The notes beneath the pieces were generated by a model. The model was not told the DNA's origin, made no database searches, and was given only the letters and a program-made list of their open reading frames with translations. From Nocardia ignorata NBRC 108230 (GTDB lineage: Bacteria > Actinomycetota > Actinomycetes > Mycobacteriales > Mycobacteriaceae), in the NCBI RefSeq assembly GCF_001612905.1, contig NZ_BDBI01000040.1, forward strand, positions 25,344 to 89,343: a stretch of 64,000 nucleotides of DNA, written 5' to 3'. The translations under genes were made by a program, and so were the position numbers. Shown here piece after piece: positions 41,876 through 51,056 of the stretch (positions are counted from its first letter, which is position 1; each line of letters begins with the position of its first letter).

Positions 41876-41980
41876 GCACTCCACGGTAGACCCGGACCGG
41901 AACCGGTGGCGTCGTCAGGTTGGGTTCGAGCGGCAAAAGGCCGGGTAACCTGGGGGAAAGACCCTGCGCAGGAGGTCGTC

Positions 41981-42448
41981 ATGCCGTGCGATCGGATGCT
42001 CATCGCCTACGACGGTTCCGAACATGCCAAGCGCGCCGTGCAGTACGCGGGCCGGTTCCTCTCCGCCGAACGCGCCATTCTGCTCACCGCCTGGGAACCG
42101 ATGGTCCGCCAGGCCGCCCGCATCTCCGGGCTCGCCGGGGTGATGCAACCGGAATGGGTGCCCGACGAGGAGATCGAGGACATCGCCTACACCGATGCCC
42201 GCAAGATCAATGCCGAGGGCGTGCAGCTGGCCAAGCAGGCGGGTATCGACGCCGAGGCCCGAACCGTCGAGTGCACGACAACCATCTGGAACGCTATCGT
42301 GGACTGCGCCGACGAGCTCGATGTGGACATCATCGTCGCAGGTACACGGGGTAATACCGGGTTGCGTGCGCTGTTGCACAGCAGTGTGGCCGAGGCGGTG
42401 CTCAAGCACGGGCACCGGCCGGTGTTCCTGGTGCCGCCCGAGCACTGA
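41981..42448 (+). CDS. Universal stress protein
   Basis: A 155-residue single-domain universal stress protein: MLIAYDGSEHAKRAVQYA at the start and the ATP-binding signature VAGTRGNTGLRALLHSSVAEAVLKH near the end, followed by PVFLV. Likely a nucleotide-binding stress protein of the cytosol. ATG 41981 follows AGGAGG; the long frame before it is a shadow of nagZ on the other strand. Confidence 0.94.
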   Translation: MPCDRMLIAYDGSEHAKRAVQYAGRFLSAERAILLTAWEPMVRQAARISGLAGVMQPEWVPDEEIEDIAYTDARKINAEGVQLAKQAGIDAEARTVECTTTIWNAIVDCADELDVDIIVAGTRGNTGLRALLHSSVAEAVLKHGHRPVFLVPPEH

Positions 42449-42505
42449 GAGTTGCGTCGCTCTCGCGGTTCGGCGGTGGGTTCCCGGCGTTATGGTCGAG
42501 CCACT

Positions 42506-43597
42506 ATGAACCGATTTCTGCTGGCCCGACCGGACGCGGTGCTGCGCGCCGAGGGGGTGCGCGCGAGTTTCGCCGATCCCACGGCGGCGGTCGCGGCGCT
42601 GCGCGACGGGGCGGCCGAGTTGGTCGTCGGCGCGTTGCCGTTCGATCCACGCGAACCCGCCGCGCTGTGGCAGCCCGAGACCGCTCTGCACACGGCCGGG
42701 CCGTGGCGCCCGGCCGCGCTGCCGCCGTTGCCGCAGATGCGCGTTGTGGCCGAATCGCCCGGTGCGGCAGATCATGTGGCGCGTGTTCGGAAGCTGGTGG
42801 AACAGCTGGCCGATCCGGCCGACGAGTTGCGCAAGGTGGTCGCCGCGCGCAGCGTTGTCGTCGAAGCCGATGAGCCGCTGGATCCCGAAGTGCTCGCGGG
42901 GTACCTGCTCACCAGGCATCCGACGGCCAATGTGTACGCGGTCGATCTGTCGGTGGCGGGCCGGGCGTCGGAGACACTGCTCGGCGCGACGCCCGAGGTG
43001 CTCGTCACGCGTCACGGTGATCGCGTGAGCCTGCATCCGCTCGCGGGCACGTTGCCGCACCTGCCCGACGCCGCAGCCGACGCGGCGCAGGCCCGTAAGT
43101 TGTTGTCCAGCAGCAAGAACAACGATGAGCACGGCTTCGTCATCGAGTGGATCCGGCAGCAGCTCGGGCCCGTCTGCGTGGAACTGCACATCCCCGAGCG
43201 GCCCGAACTGCTGAGCACCGAACAGGTCTGGCACCTCGCCACCCCCATCAGCGGGGTGTTGCGCGACCCGTCGACCACCGCGCTCGACCTGGCGCTGCTG
43301 CTGCATCCGACGCCCGCCGTGAACGGCACCCCCTTCGCCGCGGCGCTCGATGCCGTCACCGCCGACGAACGGCGCGGCTTCTACGGCGGGGCGGTCGGCT
43401 GGTGCGACAGCCACGGCGACGGTGAATGGGTGGTCGCCATCCGGGGCGGTGAACTGTCGGCGGACCGACGTGTCCTGCGGGCGAGCGCGGGCGGCGGGAT
43501 CGTCGCCGCCTCCGATCCGGCCGAGGAACTGGCCGAGACCACCGCCAAATTCCGCACTCTGCTCGCCGCCCTGCGTTGCGAACTGCCCGAACGCTGA
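42506..43597 (+). CDS. Isochorismate synthase (chorismate-binding enzyme)
   Basis: A 363-residue chorismate-utilising enzyme: RKVVAARSVVVEADEPL (residues near 110-126), LGATPEVLVTRHGDRVSLHPLAGT with the base and Mg sites, SSSKNNDEHGFVIEWIR, and the C-terminal GFYGGAVGWCDSHGDGEW and SAGGGIVAASDPAEELAET. These fit isochorismate synthases (EntC/MenF/DhbC). The product feeds menaquinone or salicylate/siderophore synthesis; no other siderophore gene is nearby. Starts 57 bases after the stress-protein gene. Confidence 0.9.
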   Translation: MNRFLLARPDAVLRAEGVRASFADPTAAVAALRDGAAELVVGALPFDPREPAALWQPETALHTAGPWRPAALPPLPQMRVVAESPGAADHVARVRKLVEQLADPADELRKVVAARSVVVEADEPLDPEVLAGYLLTRHPTANVYAVDLSVAGRASETLLGATPEVLVTRHGDRVSLHPLAGTLPHLPDAAADAAQARKLLSSSKNNDEHGFVIEWIRQQLGPVCVELHIPERPELLSTEQVWHLATPISGVLRDPSTTALDLALLLHPTPAVNGTPFAAALDAVTADERRGFYGGAVGWCDSHGDGEWVVAIRGGELSADRRVLRASAGGGIVAASDPAEELAETTAKFRTLLAALRCELPER

Positions 43598-43664
43598 CCT
43601 ACCGGCGCACACCTGCTAGGTTGGCCACCAGACAGGCCCCGACGTCGACGTATTGGAGTGCGCG

Positions 43665-43835
43665 ATGAAGTTTGCTGTTCCGGCTGTTGCCAGCGCGGTC
43701 GGCGGCGCCCTGCTGAGCGCGATCGCCGTCTTCGCCATCACGGCAGCGGTGCAGCAGAACACGGCTCCCTCGATCGACCGCAGCGGTGACAAGGACTCCT
43801 CGCTGCTCAACGCTCCTGAATACGGCAGCCGCTGA
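43665..43835 (+). CDS. DUF2613 small membrane/secreted protein (Rv0236A-like)
   Basis: A 56-residue protein: a single hydrophobic segment AVPAVASAVGGALLSAIAVFAI followed by a polar tail. It matches the DUF2613 family, which sits directly before aftD in mycobacteria. Preceded by TTGGAG. Its end overlaps aftD by 50 bases in another frame if aftD starts at GTG 43786. Confidence 0.85.
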   Translation: MKFAVPAVASAVGGALLSAIAVFAITAAVQQNTAPSIDRSGDKDSSLLNAPEYGSR

Positions 43836-46800
43836 CGCGCAGGCCCGTGCGTCGCGCCCCTCGGGGCACCTGAACAAGGCGCCACTGGGCTGGCGCTGGT
43901 TCGTCGGCTCGGTCGTAGCCGCCTTCGTCCTGACCTTCGCGCAGGCGCCCGGCCTCACCGTCGCCGACACCAAATACGACCTCGCCCAGAACCCCCTCGG
44001 CTTCCTCGCGCGCGCCGCGCACCTGTGGAGCAGCCAGGCGCCCATGGGTCAGGTGCAGAACCAGGCCTACGGCTACTTCTTCCCGCACGGCGCGTTCTTT
44101 TCCGCAGGTCACCTGCTGCATGTGCCCGCCTGGGTGACCCAGCGCGTCTGGTGGGCGCTGCTGCTGCTCGCCGGATTCTGGGGCATCGTCAAGCTGTGCG
44201 AAACGCTCGGTATCGGGGCACGTGGGTCGCGGGTGATCGCGGGTGTCGCGTTCGCGTTGTCGCCACGGGTGCTCACCACGCTCGGGTCGATCTCCTCCGA
44301 GACGCTGCCGATGATGCTCGCCCCGTGGGTGCTGCTCGCACCTGCCGCGCTCGGTGTCGCACTGCGCGGCAATTCGACGAGGGTCGACACGGCGCCGGAA
44401 AGTCCGCGGCCCGACAGCGAGCGGTCCGACAATCCAGGCGACAATACGCCGGACGACAGCGTGGTCGAGCCTGCTACCGGCGCTGCGGGGAGCGCGGTCG
44501 GGAACGCCGAGTCCGGCGAAGTCGGTCGCCTGCGTGGCCGAGTGGTGCGGGCCGGTCGCGGCTCGCGCACCGGCGAGTCGGTTGCGCCTGGACCCACGCG
44601 CGGCGGAATCCTCTCGCCCGCTGGTAGTGCCCTCGCGCTCGCGCTGATGGGGTCGGTGAATGCTGTCGCGACGGTGGCGGCGTTCCTGCCCGCCGCGCTG
44701 TGGTGGGCCTCCTACCGGCCGAATCGGCGATGGTGGCGGTTCACACGGGCGTGGATTCCGTTGCTCGTGCTCGCCACGTTCTGGTGGGTGGTGCCGCTGC
44801 TGCTGCTCGGGAAGGTGAGTCCGCCGTTCCTCGACTACATCGAGTCGTCGGGCGTGACCACGCAGTGGGCGGCGCTGAGCGAGGTGTTGCGCGGTACCGA
44901 CAGCTGGACGCCGTTCGTGTCGCCCGAGCGGATCGCGGGGGCCGTGCTGGTGACCCAGCCCGCCGCGGTGCTCGCCACCGGGCTGCTCGCGGCGGCGGGC
45001 ATGGCGGGGCTCGCGCGGTCGTCGATGCCGTATCGCGGGCGGTTCGTGCTGATCCTGTGTGTGGGATCGGCGGGGATCTGCGCCGGGTATGTCGGCACGC
45101 TCGGTGGGCCGTTCGCGGAATCGGTGCGGATCTTCCTCGACTCCGGTGGTGCGCCGCTGCGCAATGTGCACAAGCTGGAGCCGCTGATCCGGTTGCCGCT
45201 GGTGGTCGGGCTCGCGCACCTGCTCGGCCGGGTGCCACTGCCCGCATCGGTGCCGATGCCGGTGTGGCGCAATGCTTTCGCCCATCCGGAGCGCGATCGT
45301 GTCGTGGCCGTGGCGGCCCTGGTGCTCGCCGCGCTCACCCTCGCGACCTCGCTGGCGTGGACCGGTCGACTCGCCCCGCGCGGCGCCTACGACAGGGTGC
45401 CCGCCTACTGGACCGACACCGCGCGATGGCTGGCCGACAATGCCGCCGACACCCGCGCGTTGGTCGTCCCCGGCGCGCCCTTCGGTAGCCAGATCTGGGG
45501 ACTCACCCGCGACGAACCACTGCAGGCGCTGGCGAGTACCCCGTGGGCAGTGCGCGATTCGGTGCCGCTGAATCCGCCGGGCACCATCCGCGCCATGGAC
45601 TCGGTGCAGCGGCTCATCGCCGACGGGCGACCGTCGACCGGGCTGGCCACCACCCTGGCGAACCAGGGCATCGGAATCGTGGTGCTGCGCAACGACCTCG
45701 ACCCGGAGACCTCCCGCTCCACCCGGCCGATGCTGGCGCACCAGGCCATCGAGGGTTCACCGGGGCTCACCAAGGTCGCCGAATTCGGCACGCCCATCGG
45801 GCCGCGCGCCGACGACGCGGGCCTGGTCGTCGACAACGACCTGCTGCCGTCGTACCCGGCCATCGAGATCTACCGGGTGGACCACGCGACGCCGGGCACG
45901 CCGACGCAGGTGCGCAGCGGCACCGGCGCGCCCGACTCGATCCCCGGCGCCTACACGGTGGGGCTCGACTCGGTGCCCGTCGTGCGCGGCGGACCCGAGG
46001 TGCTCGAGCGTATTCGTCGCGACGGGGCAAGCGGCCCAGTGCTTCTCGAAGCCGACGCCGCACGCGCCGGACTCCCGACCGAACCGGCGCTGCTGACCGA
46101 CACACCGATGGACCGGGAATCGGATTTCGGGCGGGTGGACAACCACAACTCCGCCGTCCGCGCTCCGGACGACGCCCGCCGAACCCACAACCTCGTCCCC
46201 GACTATCCCGTCGACGGAATTGAACTCGTCCGTGGCCAGTGGTCCGGTGCGAAGGTGACCTCCTCCAGTTCGGCGGCCGACGCCACCCAGATCGGCGGCG
46301 CGGCCCCCGGCAGTTCCACCGCCGCCGCCGTGGACGGCGATCCGAGCACCGCATGGATCAGCAACGGCGCGGAATCCGCACTGGGGCAGTGGCTGCGGCT
46401 GGATCTGGACAAGCCGATCACCAGCGGTTCGCTGCAGTTCACCACGACCGCGGCCGCGCTCGGCGATCCGGTGAAGTGGGTGGAGGTGCGCACGTCGCGC
46501 GGCACGGTGTCGGCCCGGATCACCGAACCCGGTGCGCCGGTCACCGTCGCCCTGCCCGCGGGCCGCACCGAGTGGGTGATGATCACCGCCGCGCGCACCG
46601 AAACCGGCACCCGTGGTGGGCAATTCGGGATCAGCGAACTCACCCTCGACGACTATTCGGTACGCGAGGCGCCGGTACGCGTCGACATCCGGCATCGAGT
46701 CGTGCTCCCCGATGTTCCGGCGGGCACCACGGCGACCGGCTGGGACCTGGGGCAGGAATTCCCCGGTCGCACAGCGTGTTTCGACGGTCCGCTGCGGGTG

Positions 46801-48480
46801 CACTGCAGCAAGGGACTCGGTCTGCCAGCCGAGGAACCCGGCGCCTTCGGGCGGACGCTTTCGGTGCCCGAACCGATGCGGGTGAGTACCGACCTGACGG
46901 TGCGCACCCGCCCCGGACCGGCGCTCGAAGCGCTGCTCACCGACCCGGCCAGACCGATCGCGCGCGGCAAGGCCGATGTGGCCGACCTGCGCGGCGCCGC
47001 CTTCGCCGCCACCGACGGCGACCCCCGAACCACCTGGACCGCGCCGGAAGCCACCGTCCGTGGGCTCGCGGGCGCCAAACCCACACTGGTGCTTGAACTT
47101 CCGGAACCCGCGCTGGTGACCGGGCTCGACATCACCACGGCCCTCGGCGGTCTGCCCGCCACCGCCACCTCCGTGCTGGTGAACCTCGGCAACGGTCCGC
47201 AGATGCGCGAACTGCCCGAACGCGAACACGGCGAACCCGCACGGATCTCGCTGCACCCCGCTGTCACCGATCGGGTCGAGGTGAGCATTCAGCAGTGGAA
47301 CGAGGTGCTCGACCGCACCGCACTCGGCTTCGTCCTCACCCAGCCGGCCGGTCTCGCCGAAGTGGAAGTACTCGGCCCCGACTACCCGGCCCACGCCCCC
47401 GGCGACCGACTCGTCACCATCGGCTGCGAGGCCGGGCCGGTGATCGCCATCGGCGGGCGCGCAGTGCACACGACCGTCACCGCGACCGCCGACGAACTCC
47501 GTTCGGGTGCACCGGTTTCCGCACGCCCTTGCGAATTGGACGCGGCCGATATCGAATTGCTGCCCGGCAAACCCGACCTCACCGTCGTGCCGACGGAACT
47601 GTTCACGGTCGACCGGATTCGGCTGCCGCGCACCGATCTCGCGGCCGCCCCGATCCTGGGCGGGACAAGCGATTCTTCCGAATCGAGCCCTGGCGGCGAG
47701 AACAGCAGTGGGGGCGATCCCGCCGGCCCGGCCGAAGAGAACAGCACTGCCGGCGGGCCCAGCGAGCCAATCGACGAGAACAGTGCGGCTGACGCGCCCG
47801 CGAGCCCGACCGACGTCGACAGCTCAACCAGCGAATCAGGCGCTCGGAGTTCAGCCCCCGCCCGCGATGCGACCCACGAAGGCCCCTCTGCGCCGGCAGC
47901 CGATTCGACGAAGGCACGATTGCTGGTACTGCCCTTGAGCACCAACGTCGGCTGGGAAGCTCACACCTCCGACGGGCAGCTGTTGAAGCCAGTCGTGGTC
48001 GACGGTTGGCAGCAGGCTTGGCTTGTTCCGGCGGGGACGAGCGGGGAGATCACCGTGTCGTTCCCGGACGACCGGTGGTACCGGCTGGCGATCTTCGGTG
48101 GTCTACTGCTGCTGATTCCACTTGTGTTGCTTGCCATTCCGCGTCGGCGGCAGGTTCCCGACGTCGGCCCCGCACCGACCACATGGGGTACCCGCTCACT
48201 CGCCGCGCTCGGGCTCACCGGTGCGGTGGCGGTGGTCTCCGGTCCGTTCGGTGTGGTGTGCACCGTTGTCGCGGTGGCGTGCAGTCACTTCCGGTCCGCT
48301 GTGACGAGTCGGGTACTGCCGTGGGTCGCCGGTGTCGGGACCTTGGTCTCGGTGGCGGCGTTGTCGACCGGCACATGGCGGTCGGGCACCACCTATATGG
48401 GTGGCTCGATCTGGGCGCAGGCACCCGCGGTCATCGCTGTTGTCGCGGTGGGAGTCGCCGCACTTCCACGCCGACGCTGA
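43786..48480 (+). CDS. aftD: Alpha-(1->3)-arabinofuranosyltransferase AftD
   Basis: A 1564-residue GT-C transferase that branches the arabinan of arabinogalactan and lipoarabinomannan. The N-terminal half has about a dozen membrane helices, with VADTKYDLAQNPLGF (catalytic-loop Asp region) and SSETLPMM; the periplasmic C-terminal half contains carbohydrate-binding-like beta domains (AAAVDGDPSTAWISNG at about 845; AAFAATDGDPRTTWTAP at about 1070), then a last membrane helix near 1430. It is longer than the mycobacterial protein (about 1400) because of two low-complexity inserts, about 195-272 and 1300-1375. GTG 43786 is the only plausible start in frame. Confidence 0.93.
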   Translation: MTRTPRCSTLLNTAAADAQARASRPSGHLNKAPLGWRWFVGSVVAAFVLTFAQAPGLTVADTKYDLAQNPLGFLARAAHLWSSQAPMGQVQNQAYGYFFPHGAFFSAGHLLHVPAWVTQRVWWALLLLAGFWGIVKLCETLGIGARGSRVIAGVAFALSPRVLTTLGSISSETLPMMLAPWVLLAPAALGVALRGNSTRVDTAPESPRPDSERSDNPGDNTPDDSVVEPATGAAGSAVGNAESGEVGRLRGRVVRAGRGSRTGESVAPGPTRGGILSPAGSALALALMGSVNAVATVAAFLPAALWWASYRPNRRWWRFTRAWIPLLVLATFWWVVPLLLLGKVSPPFLDYIESSGVTTQWAALSEVLRGTDSWTPFVSPERIAGAVLVTQPAAVLATGLLAAAGMAGLARSSMPYRGRFVLILCVGSAGICAGYVGTLGGPFAESVRIFLDSGGAPLRNVHKLEPLIRLPLVVGLAHLLGRVPLPASVPMPVWRNAFAHPERDRVVAVAALVLAALTLATSLAWTGRLAPRGAYDRVPAYWTDTARWLADNAADTRALVVPGAPFGSQIWGLTRDEPLQALASTPWAVRDSVPLNPPGTIRAMDSVQRLIADGRPSTGLATTLANQGIGIVVLRNDLDPETSRSTRPMLAHQAIEGSPGLTKVAEFGTPIGPRADDAGLVVDNDLLPSYPAIEIYRVDHATPGTPTQVRSGTGAPDSIPGAYTVGLDSVPVVRGGPEVLERIRRDGASGPVLLEADAARAGLPTEPALLTDTPMDRESDFGRVDNHNSAVRAPDDARRTHNLVPDYPVDGIELVRGQWSGAKVTSSSSAADATQIGGAAPGSSTAAAVDGDPSTAWISNGAESALGQWLRLDLDKPITSGSLQFTTTAAALGDPVKWVEVRTSRGTVSARITEPGAPVTVALPAGRTEWVMITAARTETGTRGGQFGISELTLDDYSVREAPVRVDIRHRVVLPDVPAGTTATGWDLGQEFPGRTACFDGPLRVHCSKGLGLPAEEPGAFGRTLSVPEPMRVSTDLTVRTRPGPALEALLTDPARPIARGKADVADLRGAAFAATDGDPRTTWTAPEATVRGLAGAKPTLVLELPEPALVTGLDITTALGGLPATATSVLVNLGNGPQMRELPEREHGEPARISLHPAVTDRVEVSIQQWNEVLDRTALGFVLTQPAGLAEVEVLGPDYPAHAPGDRLVTIGCEAGPVIAIGGRAVHTTVTATADELRSGAPVSARPCELDAADIELLPGKPDLTVVPTELFTVDRIRLPRTDLAAAPILGGTSDSSESSPGGENSSGGDPAGPAEENSTAGGPSEPIDENSAADAPASPTDVDSSTSESGARSSAPARDATHEGPSAPAADSTKARLLVLPLSTNVGWEAHTSDGQLLKPVVVDGWQQAWLVPAGTSGEITVSFPDDRWYRLAIFGGLLLLIPLVLLAIPRRRQVPDVGPAPTTWGTRSLAALGLTGAVAVVSGPFGVVCTVVAVACSHFRSAVTSRVLPWVAGVGTLVSVAALSTGTWRSGTTYMGGSIWAQAPAVIAVVAVGVAALPRRR

Positions 48481-48547
48481 CCTGTGGCCGGCCGACTCCA
48501 TCAGCCCCGACGGACGGGATGTCGCCCGTCAATGCCGCCTGACCGGC

Positions 48548-49711
48548 TCAGACGCGGGCGGTTTCTTTCACAGCTTTCCGCTTGTCCCAGCGCCGGACCA
48601 GCCGACGCGCGGGTTCCTCGATCAGCGCGTAGCTCGCGGCGGCCAGCGGCAAGGTCAGCGCGGTGGTGAGCACGAGGACGTACAGGAAGCTGCCGCTGAA
48701 CGGCAACAGGCTGAACACCGGGAACACCATGGACAGCACGACCAGGTGCCACAGGAACACCCCGTAGGACCACCGGCCGAGCACCGCCGCCGTGCGCGAT
48801 TCCAGCCAGCGATGCGGTGGCGCGTCGGCCGGACGCAGCACCAGCGGCGCCAGCAGGCCGAAGCCGATGATCGCCCCGAGCAGCATCTTCACCGCGTACT
48901 GCCACGGCTCGGCACGTTCCAGACCGGCCGGTCCGCCGAACTCCGTCGCCGAGATCAGGAACGCGACCAGCGCGAAGCCCCACATCAGCGGCTGATTCGC
49001 CAGCAGCTTCGGCCAGCGGGCATCGGTGCGCAGGCGGTAGATCAGTTCGGCGAGCAGCATGCCCGCCGCGAACCAGGGGATGTAGGCGGGCAGCCAGTTG
49101 TCGGCGTGGATGGCGTCGGGTGTCGGCACCGGCCACAGGTTCCACGTCAGGCTCACCGCGGCCAGCGCGCACAGCACGGGGACCCGCCACCGCGCCGACG
49201 GACCACGCAGCCGGACGAACGCCAACGCCAACACCGGAAGCACCAGGTAGAAGGCCACCTCCACCGACAGGCTCCACATCTGGGTGAGGCCGTCGGTGAG
49301 TGTCAAGGGGACGAACACTTGCAGTAGGAACAGATTCGACACCCATACCCGCAGGTTCGCCGTCTGCGCGGCGCCGGGCAGCAACACGAGCACGAACACC
49401 ACGACGGCCCAATAGGCGGGCATGATCCTGGCGAAACGGTGCAGCAGGTACCGCCCCGTCGACGGCGCCGCACCGACCCCGTGCGCGGCCGCCGCGTGCG
49501 GCCGCCACAGCAGGAAACCCGACAGCGCGAAGAACACCGCGACCGCCATGTCGAAGCGCTCCAGAATCGGCCCCAGCACCGGTGTCCCGGATGCCGCGGT
49601 CTGGAAAGCCACGTGGGTGACGAGCACGCCGAGCGCCGCCATCCCACGCATTCCTTCCAGGGCGGGGATGAAGGTGCGCGGCGGCGGAACGGGGGTGTGC
49701 TGGCTCGTCAT
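48548..49711 (-). CDS. Acyltransferase family 3 membrane protein (Rv0228-like)
   Basis: A 387-residue membrane acyltransferase with about ten helices. IPALEGMRGMAALGVLVTH carries the start of the fold, AVFFALSGFLLWRP is the family helix, and MWSLSVEVAFYLVLP holds the conserved SxExxFY. It would O-acylate a cell-envelope glycan or lipid from the cytoplasmic side. Corresponds in position to M. tuberculosis Rv0228. Convergent with aftD. Confidence 0.92.
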   Translation of the reverse strand: MTSQHTPVPPPRTFIPALEGMRGMAALGVLVTHVAFQTAASGTPVLGPILERFDMAVAVFFALSGFLLWRPHAAAAHGVGAAPSTGRYLLHRFARIMPAYWAVVVFVLVLLPGAAQTANLRVWVSNLFLLQVFVPLTLTDGLTQMWSLSVEVAFYLVLPVLALAFVRLRGPSARWRVPVLCALAAVSLTWNLWPVPTPDAIHADNWLPAYIPWFAAGMLLAELIYRLRTDARWPKLLANQPLMWGFALVAFLISATEFGGPAGLERAEPWQYAVKMLLGAIIGFGLLAPLVLRPADAPPHRWLESRTAAVLGRWSYGVFLWHLVVLSMVFPVFSLLPFSGSFLYVLVLTTALTLPLAAASYALIEEPARRLVRRWDKRKAVKETARV

Positions 49712-49820
49712 CGGGGTCCAGTCTGCCGTGTCGGCGATTTAGCGGGCACAGCGCCGCCTTCCGTCGTCATGGGCTGTTAGTGTCGGCTCAATCCGTGTTC
49801 GAACGACGAGGAGAGTTTGC

Positions 49821-51011
49821 ATGGCACTGAGTGCCGGTACCAGAAGGACGGTCGCCTGCGTGCTCGTGGGTCTGGGCGCGGCATTGCTTGTTGCCGCGCT
49901 CATGATCCCCACCTACACCGTGAGCAAGGTGGCCAAGACTCCGCTCGACCTCGAGATCACCACCATCGCGGAGAACCAGCCTGGTGAGGACAGTCTCGTC
50001 CTCGACTCCAAGTCGCTGACCTCCGGTGACGGTCCGGCCGTTGTCAACAAGAACGTGCCGCTGATCTCGCAACGTTTCGTCACCGTCGAGGAGCCCTCCG
50101 ACGCCGACAAGATGACGCTGCAGGCGGGTCAGACGCTGCGCCGCACCGATGTGCAGGGTGACACGGGCCTGCTCACCGCGGCCATCGACCGCGTCACCAT
50201 CTCGCGCACCACCGGCATGCCGGTCGACGAGGAGCCCAACGGCTCCATCGCGGTCACCGTCAACAAGGACGGCAGCGTGATGGAACCGGTGCAGCACACC
50301 GGCATCGGCTACCGCTTCCCGATCGGCACCGAGAAGAAGACGTACCCGTACTTCGACATCAACGTGCGCAAGTCCTTCGACGCCAACTTCATCGAAGAGA
50401 CCGAGATCAACAGCACCAAGGTGTACCGGTTCCAGATGATCGCGCCCGTCACCAGCACCTGGGACGTGGTGCAGTCGCCGACCAACCGGCTCACCCTGCC
50501 CGCCGCCAAGTGGGGCGTCACCGACGTGCCCGCCGACGCGCCGGTCACCATGACCCGCTACTACACCAACGTGCGTGACCTGTGGGTCGAGCCGCAGACC
50601 GGCACGGTCGTCAAGGGTGGCGAATCGATCCACCTGTTCTACGCGCGCACGGCCGACAAGCCCGAGGTGACCGCGCTCAAGTCGCACATCGTCTTCGACG
50701 AGTCGACCGTGGAGTCGCAGCTGGCCATCGCCAAGGAGAACACCGACAAGCTGTCGCTGTTCGGCCGCATCGTGCCGATCGTGCTCGGTATCCTCGGCGT
50801 GATCGCGCTGCTGGCCGGCCTGTTCCTCGGTCTGCGCGGCGGTAGCGCCCCGGCCCACGCCTCACCGCGTGGCACCCGGCCCACGCCCGCGCCGACCGCC
50901 GCCGACACCGGCGCCACCCGCTGGGACGGCGACGAAGCGCCGACCACCCAGTTCCCACGCGGTGACTACGATTCGCCGACCGAACAGATCGACACGAACA
51001 AACGCCCCTGA
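49821..51011 (+). CDS. DUF3068 (PorA-family) membrane protein (Rv0227c-like)
   Basis: A 396-residue protein with a membrane helix at 12-34, a large extracytoplasmic domain of about 280 residues and a second helix near 315-337 (IVPIVLGILGVIALLAGLFLGL), then a cytoplasmic Pro/Thr-rich tail. It fits the DUF3068 family (M. tuberculosis Rv0227c). The role is unknown; its position in the arabinan/envelope cluster suggests a function there. ATG 49821 has GAGGAGAG upstream. Confidence 0.92.
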   Translation: MALSAGTRRTVACVLVGLGAALLVAALMIPTYTVSKVAKTPLDLEITTIAENQPGEDSLVLDSKSLTSGDGPAVVNKNVPLISQRFVTVEEPSDADKMTLQAGQTLRRTDVQGDTGLLTAAIDRVTISRTTGMPVDEEPNGSIAVTVNKDGSVMEPVQHTGIGYRFPIGTEKKTYPYFDINVRKSFDANFIEETEINSTKVYRFQMIAPVTSTWDVVQSPTNRLTLPAAKWGVTDVPADAPVTMTRYYTNVRDLWVEPQTGTVVKGGESIHLFYARTADKPEVTALKSHIVFDESTVESQLAIAKENTDKLSLFGRIVPIVLGILGVIALLAGLFLGLRGGSAPAHASPRGTRPTPAPTAADTGATRWDGDEAPTTQFPRGDYDSPTEQIDTNKRP

Positions 51012-51023
51012 GGCAAGCTGTTC

Positions 51024-51056
51024 ACGACGGCCCCGGTCACCGACCGGGGCCGTCGT
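51024..51056. terminator. Convergent terminator
   Basis: ACGACGGCCCCGGTC and GACCGGGGCCGTCGT form a perfect 15-bp stem with a 3-base loop. It overlaps the last codons of the flippase gene and ends both converging genes. Confidence 0.88.

Noticed and set aside
41057..41980. Upstream extension of the universal stress protein frame
   Set aside because: Shadow of nagZ; a strong AGGAGG site marks ATG 41981.
43807..45741. 644-residue minus-strand frame opposite aftD
   Set aside because: Arg/Gly/His-rich with no recognisable domain; shadow of AftD's membrane half.
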